This document shows, one piece after another, positions 45,950 through 56,257 of a DNA stretch of 64,000 nt; position 1 is the first letter of the stretch; each line of letters starts with the position of its first letter. The notes beneath the pieces were generated by a model that was not told the origin of the DNA, made no database searches, and was given only the letters and a program-made list of their open reading frames with translations. Both the position numbers and the translations under genes were made by a program. The stretch is from positions 62,001 to 126,000 of the forward strand of contig JALBUN010000020.1 of NCBI GenBank assembly GCA_025174535.1, in the 5' to 3' direction. This DNA is from Cantharellus purpuraceus (taxonomy: Eukaryota > Basidiomycota > Agaricomycetes > Cantharellales > Hydnaceae).

Positions 45950-46020
45950 TGTTACACACTGGGTCTGTTGGGTTGGAGCTTCATGGTTGGAGTTGGAGTT
46001 GGAGTCATAGTTGGTGGAAT
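45950..46020 (+). mobile_element. LTR C fragment (5' 70 bp)
   Basis: Starts TGTTACACACTGGGTC like the LTR C at 6655, runs through GGAGTTGGAGTTGGAG, and is cut at 46021 by an LTR A terminus. Confidence 0.7.
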
Positions 46021-46154
46021 TGTTTTGGACCCCACAAAATATAAGAGTTCCAGAGTCTAGAGTTGATGGATGCTTAGGGGTCCAGATATTCCAAAATGAG
46101 GGGAATGCACTTAGAGGCTAAAGGAAGTAGGTGGATGAATCCAACCATCCAACC
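46021..46154 (-). mobile_element. LTR A fragment, reverse, internally deleted
   Basis: Begins with the LTR A terminus (TGTTTTGG on plus strand) for about 25 bp, then jumps to the segment CCAGAGTCTAGAGTT through ATCCAACC, which lies about 180 bp further inside the intact LTR. It ends where a forward LTR A begins at 46155. Confidence 0.75.
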
Positions 46155-46369
46155 TGTATGGGAACCACCTTTTCCCTATCAAATCCTATTTATGCAGCAC
46201 CAATGTGCTATACTTCGCTTTTCCATTCCTAAATATCAGCATATATTTGGTGCTGGTACCTGGAATGGACTTATTCAAATATTCTCTATTTTTCCATTTT
46301 TTTTTGGGAATATTCCATGCAGAACTCAGCCCAGAATGCTCTTATTCTGCTGCACTACAGTTGTGGACC
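46155..46369 (+). mobile_element. LTR A fragment, forward 5' end
   Basis: 215 bp matching the first part of the solo LTR at 35081 (TGTATGGGAACC to GTTGTGGACC). It is cut at exactly the point where a reverse LTR A terminus starts. Confidence 0.8.
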
Positions 46370-47674
46370 TGTTTTGGAACCCACAAAATTATGGTGTTAG
46401 GGCAAACTCTAAATCACCACAATTCTGTGAATGAACAGCTGAGAAGAATATCAAACCCTGCTGCAGCACAACTCCAGAAACAATTTAACATTTGTACTTT
46501 GGTTACAATCCTTTGTATTGGTCAATGCAGACTATACGCAGAAAAGTAATACGTTTCTTAGCAGCAAGAAATGAATAAGACTTCCAGAGTCTAGAGTTCA
46601 CAGACGCTTAGGGGTCCAGATATTCTGAAAGGAGGGGAATGCACTTAGAGGCTAAAGGAAGTAGGTGGATGAATCCAACCGTCCAACCAGTGGCACTCTG
46701 AAGCGGGTAACGGCAATGTGTGAAGTAGTCTAGCAACTGCTTCACACGAGTTCAAGATTCTAATGCTCTGCAAAGGCAGTACACACTAGTTACTTAAACA
46801 AGAGCACTAATGGCAGGACTATCGACAGACAATCTCACCCTGTAGATTCGTAGTCACATGAGGCAGATACTACACTCACGCCCAAAGCAGGAATATCACT
46901 ACTTCGAGTGCAATCAAGTACAGTTACACAACTGTAAAAGATCCTTGAACTGGTAATCAACAGTTACTGAGATAGAGGATGACACTGTATGTCACTCTAG
47001 TCACACTGGTGTGCAGAAGATGGGTAGAATATGTTACTATTTCAGAGGCAGAATGGCCTCCTTATATATTGTATTTACAGGGGCTGACTAATGCTTCTGG
47101 AATATTCTACCTATTAATAGATGGAAGCTACTGGAAGGTAGTGGAAGGTGGAAGAAAGGGGTAGAATATTCCAAGCCAATCACAGGTTCTGATCACTGGA
47201 CTAACACTGATCAGGAGCTGAATAATGGTTCTGGAATGTTCTATCTAATAATAGAAGGAAACAGCTGGAATGTTATGGAAAGGGGTAGAATATTCCAAGG
47301 CAATCACCTGATCTGATCATCAATCACCTGCTCTGATCCCTGAACTAGGCACTGATCAGGCAAAGTATCCACCCTGCTTTCTGCACTGGTTTGCACAGCC
47401 ATGTATAGCCACATCTCAGATCATGATCTCCATGAAAAATGGTGCCCTGAGAGGCTGTGGTTGTCAAGTTAGAGAATATTTATTGATCAGAGACATCTGA
47501 GCTTGAATTCAGGCCAAATGCCTGGTTCAGAGGTGGAGTGCTGACTGTGTGAAGGTTTGTGGGTGCCTATGGGTCCACAACTGTAGCGCAGCAGAATAAG
47601 AGCATTCTGGGCTGAGTTCTGCATGGAATATTCCCAAAAAAAAATGGAAAAATAGAGAATATTTGAATAAGTCC
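46370..47674 (-). mobile_element. LTR A, reverse copy, 5' end missing
   Basis: On the minus strand this is LTR A from about 130 bp after its start to its exact CCAAAACA end (46370). It resembles the 35081 subfamily with TGATCAG motifs, not the 24-bp array subfamily. It breaks off at 47674 into unrelated sequence. Confidence 0.85.
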
Positions 47675-47862
47675 CTTCTGTTGTTGGAACTCTAGCCGCT
47701 GGACTTCTGGAGAGAAAAGAGAAAAAAAGGAGACTAGAGGAGACAGGGGGACAGGATCATATAGAAGGCTCAAGGTTTGGAGGGGCAAAGGGGGCAAAAG
47801 GGAATGGTTAAATGGATGTTATAGGGAACAGGGGAAGCCCCTGTGAGTTCCAGACCATTCCA
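47675..47862. other. unassigned purine-rich insert
   Basis: About 190 bp, rich in GGAGA/GGGG runs, between LTR A and LTR E pieces. Not recognised. Confidence 0.4.
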
Positions 47863-48076
47863 GGCATTCCATTAAGGAATGCTGCCTCTTGGTAGATATA
47901 TGCACCCATAGGGTGCATGTGTATAGTTATTATGTAAGCCAGTGGACCCAAGTACACATGTGAGTCCACATATAGTAGACAGAACTTAGTTAACAACCAC
48001 ACTGTACAGCACATTGCACAACCAATATACTTGGTTGAGTTCTGTGTAACAGTGTGAACTAAGACACCAACTTACA
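47863..48076 (+). mobile_element. LTR E, 5'-truncated 5' LTR
   Basis: Matches 32489-32693 of the other family E element (GGCATTCCATTAAGG to ACTTACA) but lacks the first 70 bp. It is followed by the same leader as the 32417 copy, which shows it is the 5' LTR of gag copy 3. Confidence 0.8.
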
Positions 48077-48306
48077 CTTTTTTGAACTTCCAAAGGAAGA
48101 ATCAAGTGATTCTTCCTCATTATTGAAGTTTTCTAGTCAATACTAGAAAACCGGCTGTTGCTGGCATACAGACATATACCAACCTCCCCCAGTCACTCAT
48201 ATAAGTGAACAACTAGTAGACTAACTTAGTTAGTCTACAAAGATAGAAGAAAGAAAGGAGTCATCATAATGATGACTCGCAGTAGAGTGAGTTGTGCTGG
48301 CAGTGC
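48077..48306 (+). mobile_element. gypsy family E leader and gag start (copy 3)
   Basis: Leader after the LTR, including a stem of AGGAAGAATCAAGTGATTCTTCCT, then the start of gag (KERSHHNDDSQ-type sequence with stops). It is cut at 48307 by LTR B and resumes at 49734. Confidence 0.7.
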
Positions 48307-49733
48307 TGACGAGCTAGGACGCATCAAGGATGCATATTGAACCACTCTGACAGTCCAACTCCGCCAGCGTCTTTTCGTATCAACTTTTAAATAGTGCTGC
48401 AACTCCCTCTCCACCTCAGTCTCTAATTCTAGCCATTGATCGTCACTCATGTTTCATCGCCATTGATCATTATCAGCCTTCTATTCACACTGATCCTTTC
48501 ATCATCATTCACATGGCTTCCCATTCTATTCCCCTCTCCAACATCGCTTCTAATAATACGTCACACTGGTCTCTGGACACAGAGGACTATCAAAAATACG
48601 CCGAGCTCCACGGGCATGTTAAGCCACCTCCACGTGTCAAAATACTTCCCAAACTCTTTCAACGTCCAAGATCCCCACCATGTCTCTCCTATGCCATTGG
48701 CGATCCTATATTCTTTCACAATTCTGTTGAACCATATACATTCCTCGGCATTTCGCCTCTATATCGTAACACAGATAGAAGAGTCGAACATGAGGTAGAA
48801 TTTCAGTCACCATCACCGACCTATCCTCCCACTTCAATCCAACTCAGGTTACATCGTGTCAGGCAAAGGGACTGAATACCCTTGGAACGGGATACCATAT
48901 GGAGATGTATCACTAAGACAATAAGGAGTATTTGTTGTGGATGCTGACTGAAGTCCTCATGTGACTCAGGGTCAATTTACCTTCGGAGCCATAGGAAAGA
49001 TGGTATTGGTGGACGTTTCCATTGTTCTTTTATATGACTCACCCCTGTTTCATCTTTTAATTCATTCATACACGACTTACTCATCCTTGTTCTATTTTTG
49101 GTTCTTTTATTACTCATCACCCCCTATTCTTACAAAGGTTACCCCTATCTGTCGCTTCATTTCTCCATGATTTCCCCATTAGTAGTTCAACTTCATATGC
49201 TTTGTCAGCTGGCTTGATCAGCATATCTTGCATCATATCACATCATTTGCTTCTCATATTGTGTCATTGTGCCCTAGGGATTTGTATATAAAAGGGCGCT
49301 AGTTTTTGCCTTTGGAATCAATCAAGAAGTTTTCAGCCAATGCTCTAAAGTCAAAGTCCACACTCTAAGTCTACACTCTATGCTCTACATCACAATCCAT
49401 CATCTCTACACTGAGGTAAAACACCTTGGTTCAACGATCAGATTTCCCTCCACCACCGAGAGGTTGCTTCTCCTGAAACCAGCTTTCATGTACCTCCCAA
49501 CTGGGCTCCGCATTGTCATCCAGTCACAGAGCACGATCAGCCATCAGGACCGACCTTTTGCTCCCATCCCCATCCAACCACAGAGCACTATTCCACTTCC
49601 CTGTTACTAAGTGCTACCTCTACCCCTCAACCTGATTGATCTTTGGAGTGCTGAACAACTGCGTTACACACCGTCTGTTTGCTAGGACCGTTGTGTGCAG
49701 GCTTATAGGATCTATTCCTTAAGCGAACCGACA
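48307..49733 (+). mobile_element. solo LTR B (copy 2), GTGC target duplication
   Basis: 1427 bp from TGACGAGC to AACCGACA. GTGC flanks it (48303-48306 and 49734-49737). The uninterrupted site in gag copy 2 (gctggcagtgcacagg, about 32878) confirms a 4-bp duplication. Contains the TATA box tatataaaag near 49288 and a 120-codon version of the LTR B open frame (48513-48875). Confidence 0.9.
48513..48875 (+). pseudogene. LTR B ORF, truncated version (120 aa)
   Basis: Same frame as 4084-4518 with a few substitutions (for example K to E, A to P, E to H) and a TGA after RVRQRD, 24 codons early. Not a recognised domain. Confidence 0.35.
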
Positions 49734-51910
49734 GTGCCCAGGACATCATAAATGATGAACGGTGGCATGTAGCCAGCAGCAGGAGCTCCCATGAAGGGGA
49801 GCTAGACCCTAGAGAAGTCATAGGGACTTCTCATAAGGAGGGCTCTAGGAGAGAGTCATCACAGTTGTGAGACCACACAGATGATCACACAATAGATCGT
49901 CTGTCAAACAAGAACCCCTCATCAAGTGGTTCTCTGATTAGAGAAGAAAGGAGGAGACAGTCGTTAACTGTCTCCAATGTTCCTAAAGGAAAGGAACATG
50001 CTCACTATATGAGCACAAGTAGAAGTAGCAATACGAATCATGCAGCACAGAATGGCATGAAACCCACAGGTCAATCATGAGATTGACCAAACAGGTCATG
50101 CATAATCAACATGAGATGAAGAGCATTAGCAAAGCTAGTGCTCAGGCAGCCAAGATGGCTGCTGAAGCAGGGCATGCTGTCACTACTATGGGGTAGCAAA
50201 TTGCAGAGCTAGGAACAATGTTAAAATCACTCCAAGAGAACTCTGAGTGATATAAGTTGCATTGCCAAAGATCAGATTCTCAATGAGAATCTGAATCTGG
50301 AGAGTCTGGATCTCCCCGGGGTGAGAGGATCCAACCAAATGATCAGTTGGACAGAGGAAATGAGATTCCCCCAATGGAGGGAATCAGAGACCCAGTAATC
50401 CCTGTGAGGCAAGGATTACTAATCCAGATTGAGGAGGAAACTCCTCAATCTATGGCGATCAAGAGATCGAGCTATGGAAACAATGAGAAGTTGAGGCTTC
50501 TCATAAACACAGATTAGCCCTCGAACAGAAGGCTAAACATGCAGAGCAGGAGCTCAGCCAGCTGTTTAGAGATGTAAGTACCCAAGGTACTTACTTACTA
50601 TATGCAGCATTCCCTGTGGGTCCACTTATAGTAGCCAACTTAGTTAACTACCACATTGTACAACACATCACCCAACCAATATACTTGGTTGAGTTCTGTA
50701 CAACAGTGTGAACTAAGTCACCCATTTACAAGAGAGCAGTGGCCCCAGCAAGAGCTCAATGTGGCTGTCAACTTAAACTGACAGTCGTGACATGCACTGA
50801 ACAGTTATCAGCATGTACAAGTGGCAGGCCTTTCAGGAGACACCCACCATGAGCAACAGGATACCCAATGGGTACCTCAAGAAGAGGTTCCCCATAACAG
50901 GGAACAATCAGCACCATTGACCCTAGAAGGTCAAGGCATACCAGATCAATTGGATACAATTGATCCTATTGACAGCATTACTCACATGGTGCAAGTAGCC
51001 ATAGTTGATAATAGAGATACAGACCCAGAGAAGTCTGTACTTGCCAAGGTGGGCATTAAAGTATCACCTCCTGAGCAATACACAGGAGACACAGACCTCA
51101 AAGAGTTCGAGATCTTTGTAGCAGGTATGCTATGATGGCTGAAGATGAATAATCTTCTAGGCCCATCAAGTACAAAGTTTCAACTATTGTACTTAGGCAC
51201 TCACCTTAAAGGCAAGGCCCAGGAATGGTTTTACAGAAATGTAGAACACTACAACAGGGCAGTCCAAGACTGGACCCTGGAAACTGCAATCCAAGGATTG
51301 CAGCATAGATTCCTACACACCTTGACACATCATCATGCATCAAATAAATTTGACTCTGTAACACAGGGTCAAAGGACTGTTCATGAATTAATGAATGATC
51401 TAGATAAGTATGCAGGTTGCATGATAATGCTGCTGGATGCATACACATACAGGAAGAGGTTCATAACCACAATGCATGAACCTCTGAGACAAGAAGTCCT
51501 CAAGAAGGGCTTCAATGCCAAGTTTAGCAGTATTGAGCAGTTGTACAAAACTGCTCAAATGATAGAGGAAGCAACATGCCACCACAGTATGTGACACCCA
51601 GAGAACATGACTAACATGTCCTCCTCAACCCATAGACCAGTAGTCAATAGAACTACTGGTATGATGAATGCAGGGAGTCAACCCACACCTCAGGGATGTG
51701 TGTACATGGCTCCCAACACACACTCACGACAAGTGAGTGCACCAAGACTAGAACCCTGTAGTGGAGGCTCTGGGTTCAATTCCAACAATTACTCCTTTAA
51801 GGGTAATTATCAATTGAAGCCACCAGCACATGTGAGTGGTGATCAATCGAACAGCATTACCAGTAACGTTGTATGCTACGAATGTGGCCAGACAGGTCAC
51901 ATGTGACCCA
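49734..51910 (+). pseudogene. gypsy family E gag (copy 3)
   Basis: Continuation of gag after LTR B. The core frame from 51145 is open for 149 codons (FYRNVEHYNRAVQDW, QGQRTVHELMNDLDKY, LRQEVLKKGFNAKFSSIEQLYKTAQM) and supplies the empty sites for the solo LTRs A and C of copy 2. The zinc knuckle CYECGQTGHM then hits TGA. Several other stops are shared with copy 2, so both descend from an already dead parent or share the same decay hot spots. A small LTR E sits inside at 50573-50730. Confidence 0.85.
50573..50730 (+). mobile_element. short solo LTR E, AGAGA target duplication
   Basis: 158 bp from TGTAAGTACCC to CATTTACA, flanked by AGAGA (50568-50572 and 50731-50735). It is a shortened LTR E: the middle 120 bp of the 32417 copy is missing. 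The uninterrupted site is at about 33737 (gtttagagagcagcgg). So family E inserted into its own gag. Confidence 0.92.
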
Positions 51911-52590
51911 GCTGCCCCAAACTAAAGGGCAATGTAAGGTCAGCTGTGGTCTGAAAGGACATGTCCTCACACATAGTGGAGGACAATGTAGACAGGTTCT
52001 CCCTGATAGAGGGAGAACATGAAGAAGATGGATGATCCCAAGGACCATCTAGAGGAAAAAATGCCAGCTATAGTAGTAGCTGACAAATGGAACAAGGAGA
52101 TTGCCCCATATGAATGGGATGACCAAGATGACACTCCCGAAGAGGAGGCTACACCAATTCCACCAATGTATCACTCTAATGTGATACAAATTCAACCCAA
52201 TGATCAAATTCCACCAAAATGCACCTATGCAGTGTGTTTCTGTAGTGCAACAAGATTCCTGACAAGCAGAGAATCACAACAGCTGCATATAGCTGCTGTC
52301 AGCATCAACAGATTGGCCAAACTTATGTATAATCATAGGAGCCAACAGAAGTTGACAGCATGACCCAATAGGCTGCACATAAATAATAAAACAATCTCTG
52401 GGTATTGAGAGATTGGTGGAACACTTGCTCACTGTCTATTAGACAGTGGGAGTGAGGGGATAATGATATCCCCTGAATTCACATGCATGACAGGTATGAA
52501 AACCTTCACACTAGAGCAACCCATCACACTGCAATTAGCATGCGTTGGGAGCAGGAGTATCATAAATTATGGTACTCACACTACCATAAT
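51911..52590 (+). pseudogene. gypsy family E gag end and protease start (copy 3)
   Basis: A frame of 114 codons from 52019 (acidic linker) and then the retropepsin region (DSGSEGIMIS-type sequence at about 52435-52470, TCMTGMKTFTLEQPI). It is cut at about 52590, within CTACCATAA, by the end of the Glu-rich element lying in the opposite direction. Confidence 0.75.
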
Positions 52591-52689
52591 GACACTGCTA
52601 CCCCCGGCCGCCACAGCACCTGTCTCCGTTCGCCGCTTTTTGGTCAGACAACTTTCCAATTCTTTCTCTGCCCCTCCTTGTACCACTAG

Positions 52690-54279
52690 TCAGGGCTTGA
52701 CGCTCCAACTCCAGGGATTGAACTTTCCATTGATCCTACACCCTCCTTTCCGACCCTGACAACGATCACAGGACCAAAGGCGGCAAGTTGGGCCAGTAGG
52801 CCACACATGCTCCACACCCACATCACAACACAAGTCGCAAGTTACGCTGGGCCCACCGAATGGCTCCGTTGGAGCCAGAGCCTTGGGTGGTCCGCCCCTT
52901 CTCGCTGCGGCCTCCAAATGTTCCCTCTCCTCCTCCTTGTCCTGCTGTTCTGCTGCCGCCTTCTCCATCTCACGCTTGCAAAGCTGGATCGCCGACCTAG
53001 TGACACGCAGCTCCTTCTTACGGGTCACCAAAATGCGACTCTCTGCCTTACACCATATGACCCTCTGATCCGCCTCCTGCTTCTCCATATCTGCACTCAG
53101 GTACGCCTTCAATGAAAAGACCATGACATTGAGGTTTTTCTTGGTGGTTGCAGCATAGAGCTCTGCCCTTTTGCGAGCCTCAACTGCAGCTACCCAAGCC
53201 ATTTCCTCGTAACAATTCAAAGTTGGATCCGGCTCCGCATCCGTTCCGACATCCACACCCGCCTCGGGTTCTGCATTTGCGTCAAGCTCCATATTGGCAT
53301 CAGGGTCCGCCTCCACCTCCGCTCTGTCCACCTCCGCCACTTCATCTTCCTCAGCTGCACCCAACCCAAATAATGGCCATACCCGCGGACATAACAGTGA
53401 GTCAACCACAGTGACAGTTGTCGGGCGAGTTGTCTCCGACCACATAACGGAAATAATGGCGACTTCTGGGGTCCCTGTCCGTATTGGCACACTCGGACCT
53501 CCTGGGTGGCTGGTTCCCCCTGCCCTTGTCACCTCCTCCTCTACCTCCATGGCGGCCTCTAGCTCGTGCGCCTGCTCCTCCACTTCCTTCAGCCTCATGG
53601 CCTCCATCGCGGCCGCAAGTTCCTTTACCCTGCGAGCTCTCTCTGCCTTTGCCTCCTCCTCCTTCCGTCTCCGTTCCGTCTCCACCACCTCTTTCCGCCT
53701 CTGCTCCTCCTCCTTCCGTCTCCGTTCCACCTCCTCCTCCTCCTTCCGTCTCCGTTCCACCTCCTCCTCCTCCTTCCATCTCCGTTCCACCTCCTCCTCC
53801 TCCTTCCATCTCCGTTCCACCTCCTCCTCCTCCTTCCGTCTCCGTTCCACCACCTCCTCCTCCTTCCGTCTCCGTTCCACCTCCTCCTCCTCCTTCCATC
53901 TCCGTTCCACCTCCTCCTCCTCCTTCCATCTCCGTTCCACCTCCTCCTCCTCCTTCCATCTCCGTTCCACCTCCTCCTCCTCCTTCCATCTCCGTTCCAC
54001 CTCCTCCTCCTCCTTCCATCTCCGTTCCACCTCCTCCTCCTCCTTCCATCTCCATTCGGCCTCCTCCTCCTCCTTCCATCTCCGTTCCACCTCCTCCTCC
54101 TCCTTCCATCTCCATTCTGCCTCCTCCTCCTCCTTCCATCTCCATTCTGCCTCCTCCTCCTCCTTCCGTTTCTGCTCCTCTTCCTCTTCTTTCCATCGGG
54201 CCAAGAGCAGCTGCTCAAGCTCGGCCACGCTCATGCTTGCCAAAGGGTTTGACATCGTTGAGGATAAGACCTCAATCAT
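52690..54279 (-). CDS. Glu-rich gag-like retroelement protein (529 aa)
   Basis: One uninterrupted frame. Residues 1-30: MSNPLASMSVAELEQLLLAR-type start (an inner ATG at MSNPLAS is a likelier start). About 30-200: roughly 16 decamers of the form EEEEVERRWK, a long charged coiled coil. Then a helical segment (VKELAAAMEAMRLKEVEEQ), an acidic Asp/Glu/Ala linker, a second coil (LRVTRSAIQLCKREMEKAA) and a C-terminal Cys cluster CDLCCDVGVEHVWPTGPTC followed by CDRCQGRKGGC. The Cys cluster with a Lys/Arg-rich end resembles the zinc-binding ends of gag-like proteins in basidiomycete retroelements. The decamers alter in number easily. A first copy is broken by LTRs at 3574-5304. Confidence 0.75.
   Translation of the reverse strand: MIEVLSSTMSNPLASMSVAELEQLLLARWKEEEEEQKRKEEEEAEWRWKEEEEAEWRWKEEEEVERRWKEEEEAEWRWKEEEEVERRWKEEEEVERRWKEEEEVERRWKEEEEVERRWKEEEEVERRWKEEEEVERRRKEEEVVERRRKEEEEVERRWKEEEEVERRWKEEEEVERRRKEEEEVERRRKEEEQRRKEVVETERRRKEEEAKAERARRVKELAAAMEAMRLKEVEEQAHELEAAMEVEEEVTRAGGTSHPGGPSVPIRTGTPEVAIISVMWSETTRPTTVTVVDSLLCPRVWPLFGLGAAEEDEVAEVDRAEVEADPDANMELDANAEPEAGVDVGTDAEPDPTLNCYEEMAWVAAVEARKRAELYAATTKKNLNVMVFSLKAYLSADMEKQEADQRVIWCKAESRILVTRKKELRVTRSAIQLCKREMEKAAAEQQDKEEEREHLEAAARRGGPPKALAPTEPFGGPSVTCDLCCDVGVEHVWPTGPTCRLWSCDRCQGRKGGCRINGKFNPWSWSVKP
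53640..54190 (-). repeat. 30-bp tandem repeats coding EEEEVERRWK
   Basis: About 16 units of 30 bp, rich in CTCCTCCTC on the plus strand. Units vary mainly at two sites (Val/Ala, Trp/Arg). The long parallel open frames on both strands here (for example 53294-54316 and 53402-54196) are shadows of this repeat. Confidence 0.9.
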
Positions 54280-54392
54280 GCCCCTCCTCTTATATGTCTC
54301 CAGACCCCCAGTATAACTCCAACTGCGCCCAACCGTCTCACCTATTCAATCCATGGACATGAGGCCTCAGGGGCTCGGCCTTAAATGGGGAG

Positions 54393-54600
54393 ATACTGTT
54401 ATGACTATATTCATTAACGTCCAGATCCCCGTCCAATCCCCTCAGATCCCCGTGCATATGAAATCTATACTCCATTTGGAAACTGCCATCTCCATCTCCC
54501 TGTCCGATTGTCACCACTGATTCCACCCATCCGTCTCCGGTTCTGATCGATGCATCAGCATCACCATAGGAACCCAGACACCCATCCCCATTGGACTTGG
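54393..54600 (-). mobile_element. LTR C, truncated 5' LTR of element C copy 2
   Basis: Matches the 3' 200 bp of LTR C (CATAACA end at 54393 on the plus strand reading TGTTATGACTAT). It is cut near 54600 at CCCATTGGAC by unrelated sequence. Confidence 0.75.
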
Positions 54601-56257
54601 TGTTACAGGATGTAACAAGAACAAGAAGACTGGATATGGAGTACAATATGGAAGGAGTTTGGAGTTCAGACTTGAGTCTGAACTAATAGTAATCAATATA
54701 AAAGATAAAGGTTATTGTAACCTATATCAAGGAAACCACTTATCAAGAGAACAATAAACAGAGTATGGAGTAAAATGGAGATGGAGTTGGGGACATGGAG
54801 TAGAAGGAGATAGAGTTGGAAGAACCAGACCTCAGGCCTGGTGTTACAGGATGTAATTAGGCACCCCAATAACAATGTGTTTTCAACATATAAGTTGAGC
54901 TCTATATCTATTGGATGATGGATATGTTCCAGAAGAGGTTTGTTCAACCCTCAGTGTGTCTTGGAGCAGTGTGACTCATTGGGCTCACCATTTCAATAAG
55001 TTTGGAGATGTAGTTACACTTTGGAACCCTCTTCAAAGCCGACCCATGATCTCCATGAATAGCACAGGTATTGATGCATACAGCCATTGAAAGGCAAGAT
55101 GTCCCTCTCAACCATCGCATGTCGTCTCCTGCGGGATATATGCATCGGTTTCGCTTCAACGTCGTTCCGCCTGTCCGCTCAGACTGGTTGTCCTGCGTGT
55201 TAGATGTGAGCTGAGGTACGGTAGGGCTTTCAGCAGTCCATGCTCAGCTTTCTGGGAAACCTGAAGAGGGCGATCGTGAAGGAGATGCAGGAGTCTGGTG
55301 CGAACATGGTAGTGAACTAGCTTGTTTCGTTGGTGTTATGCCGTAATTCGCCCTCGTCGCGTTGTATATGGTGCTTCAATTGCTTTGACTTCACTGTAAT
55401 CATTTATTCACTTCCTTGTCACATATCCTTGCCCAAATGATCTGACGTGGTTGCGCTCTGCCAGGTCATAGTTGGCAACGCATCTGCAGACGGCGTTCGT
55501 CGTAACCGAACGCTGTGAATTCGAAGACGCATCCCGATATCCGGGTCGGTCGTGATCAAGAAAGGACAAACTATCCACACAAAGACTTGCCGGGTCCTGG
55601 ATAACCTAGAACCTGGTCCCGGTGATAGAGATGGTTGACAGTTTGCATGGTATTATGTCCTGCGTTGTGCGACGCACGAATTTTAACAACACATGGCTAC
55701 CGACACATCCACATATACACGAGTTAAATTGCTAATTTACTTGACAAGACAAGCTTAGACGTCCTAGCAAAGATAGCTGTACAGATTGTTGACCCCCGAT
55801 CCAAACGACCTGTAACATCCGCAATAATCTGTGAGATACCGAGTCTCCGATGTATGCCGTGAGAATATTTGGCTGCCGCCACAATCCGACCAGAACCGTG
55901 GCGATTCTCACTGGCCATGAGCGTTCGGTTTGGACGCTGGGTACGACAGTTCATTCTAATGGGGGCTTTATGTAAAAACCTGTGATCGATAAGTGATGTG
56001 ATGCTCAGACTGCGCTCCGCTCGAAGGGTCGGTGCTGTTCTAAACTTGTTCGTTCCTGTGTTGCGTCACGCATCAACAAATGTTTTCAGCGCCCTATGGT
56101 TGAAACGTCGACATATATGACAGAACACTGGCTGGCTTGGCATACTTTACAAAGTGTGCGCCGATGACGTCTAATTAGACATGGTGAGTCAGGTTGTCAC
56201 GCTATAAGGAGTCCGTAGCATTTTGCAGACGGGTTGCCTCGCAAAAGTACGAACACA
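54601..56257. other. intergenic with repeat remnants
   Basis: The first 250 bp lie between two copies of the sequence TGGTGTTACAGGATGTAA (about 54599 and 54839), a possible small element. From about 54960 on the composition is like host DNA with only short open frames (for example 55724-55954 minus) and no recognised domain. Confidence 0.45.

Larger units (their letters stand above)
52591..54392 (-). mobile_element. element C internal region (copy 2)
   Basis: From the LTR C boundary at 54393 the minus strand runs through the leader into the 529-codon gag-like frame and a short tail to the junction at about 52590. No protease or reverse transcriptase follows, so the copy is 3'-truncated or non-autonomous. 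Confidence 0.7.

Noticed and set aside
53294..54362. Ser/Pro/Leu-rich open frames of 228-340 codons on the plus strand
   Set aside because: Shadows of the 30-bp repeat coding the Glu-rich protein on the minus strand.
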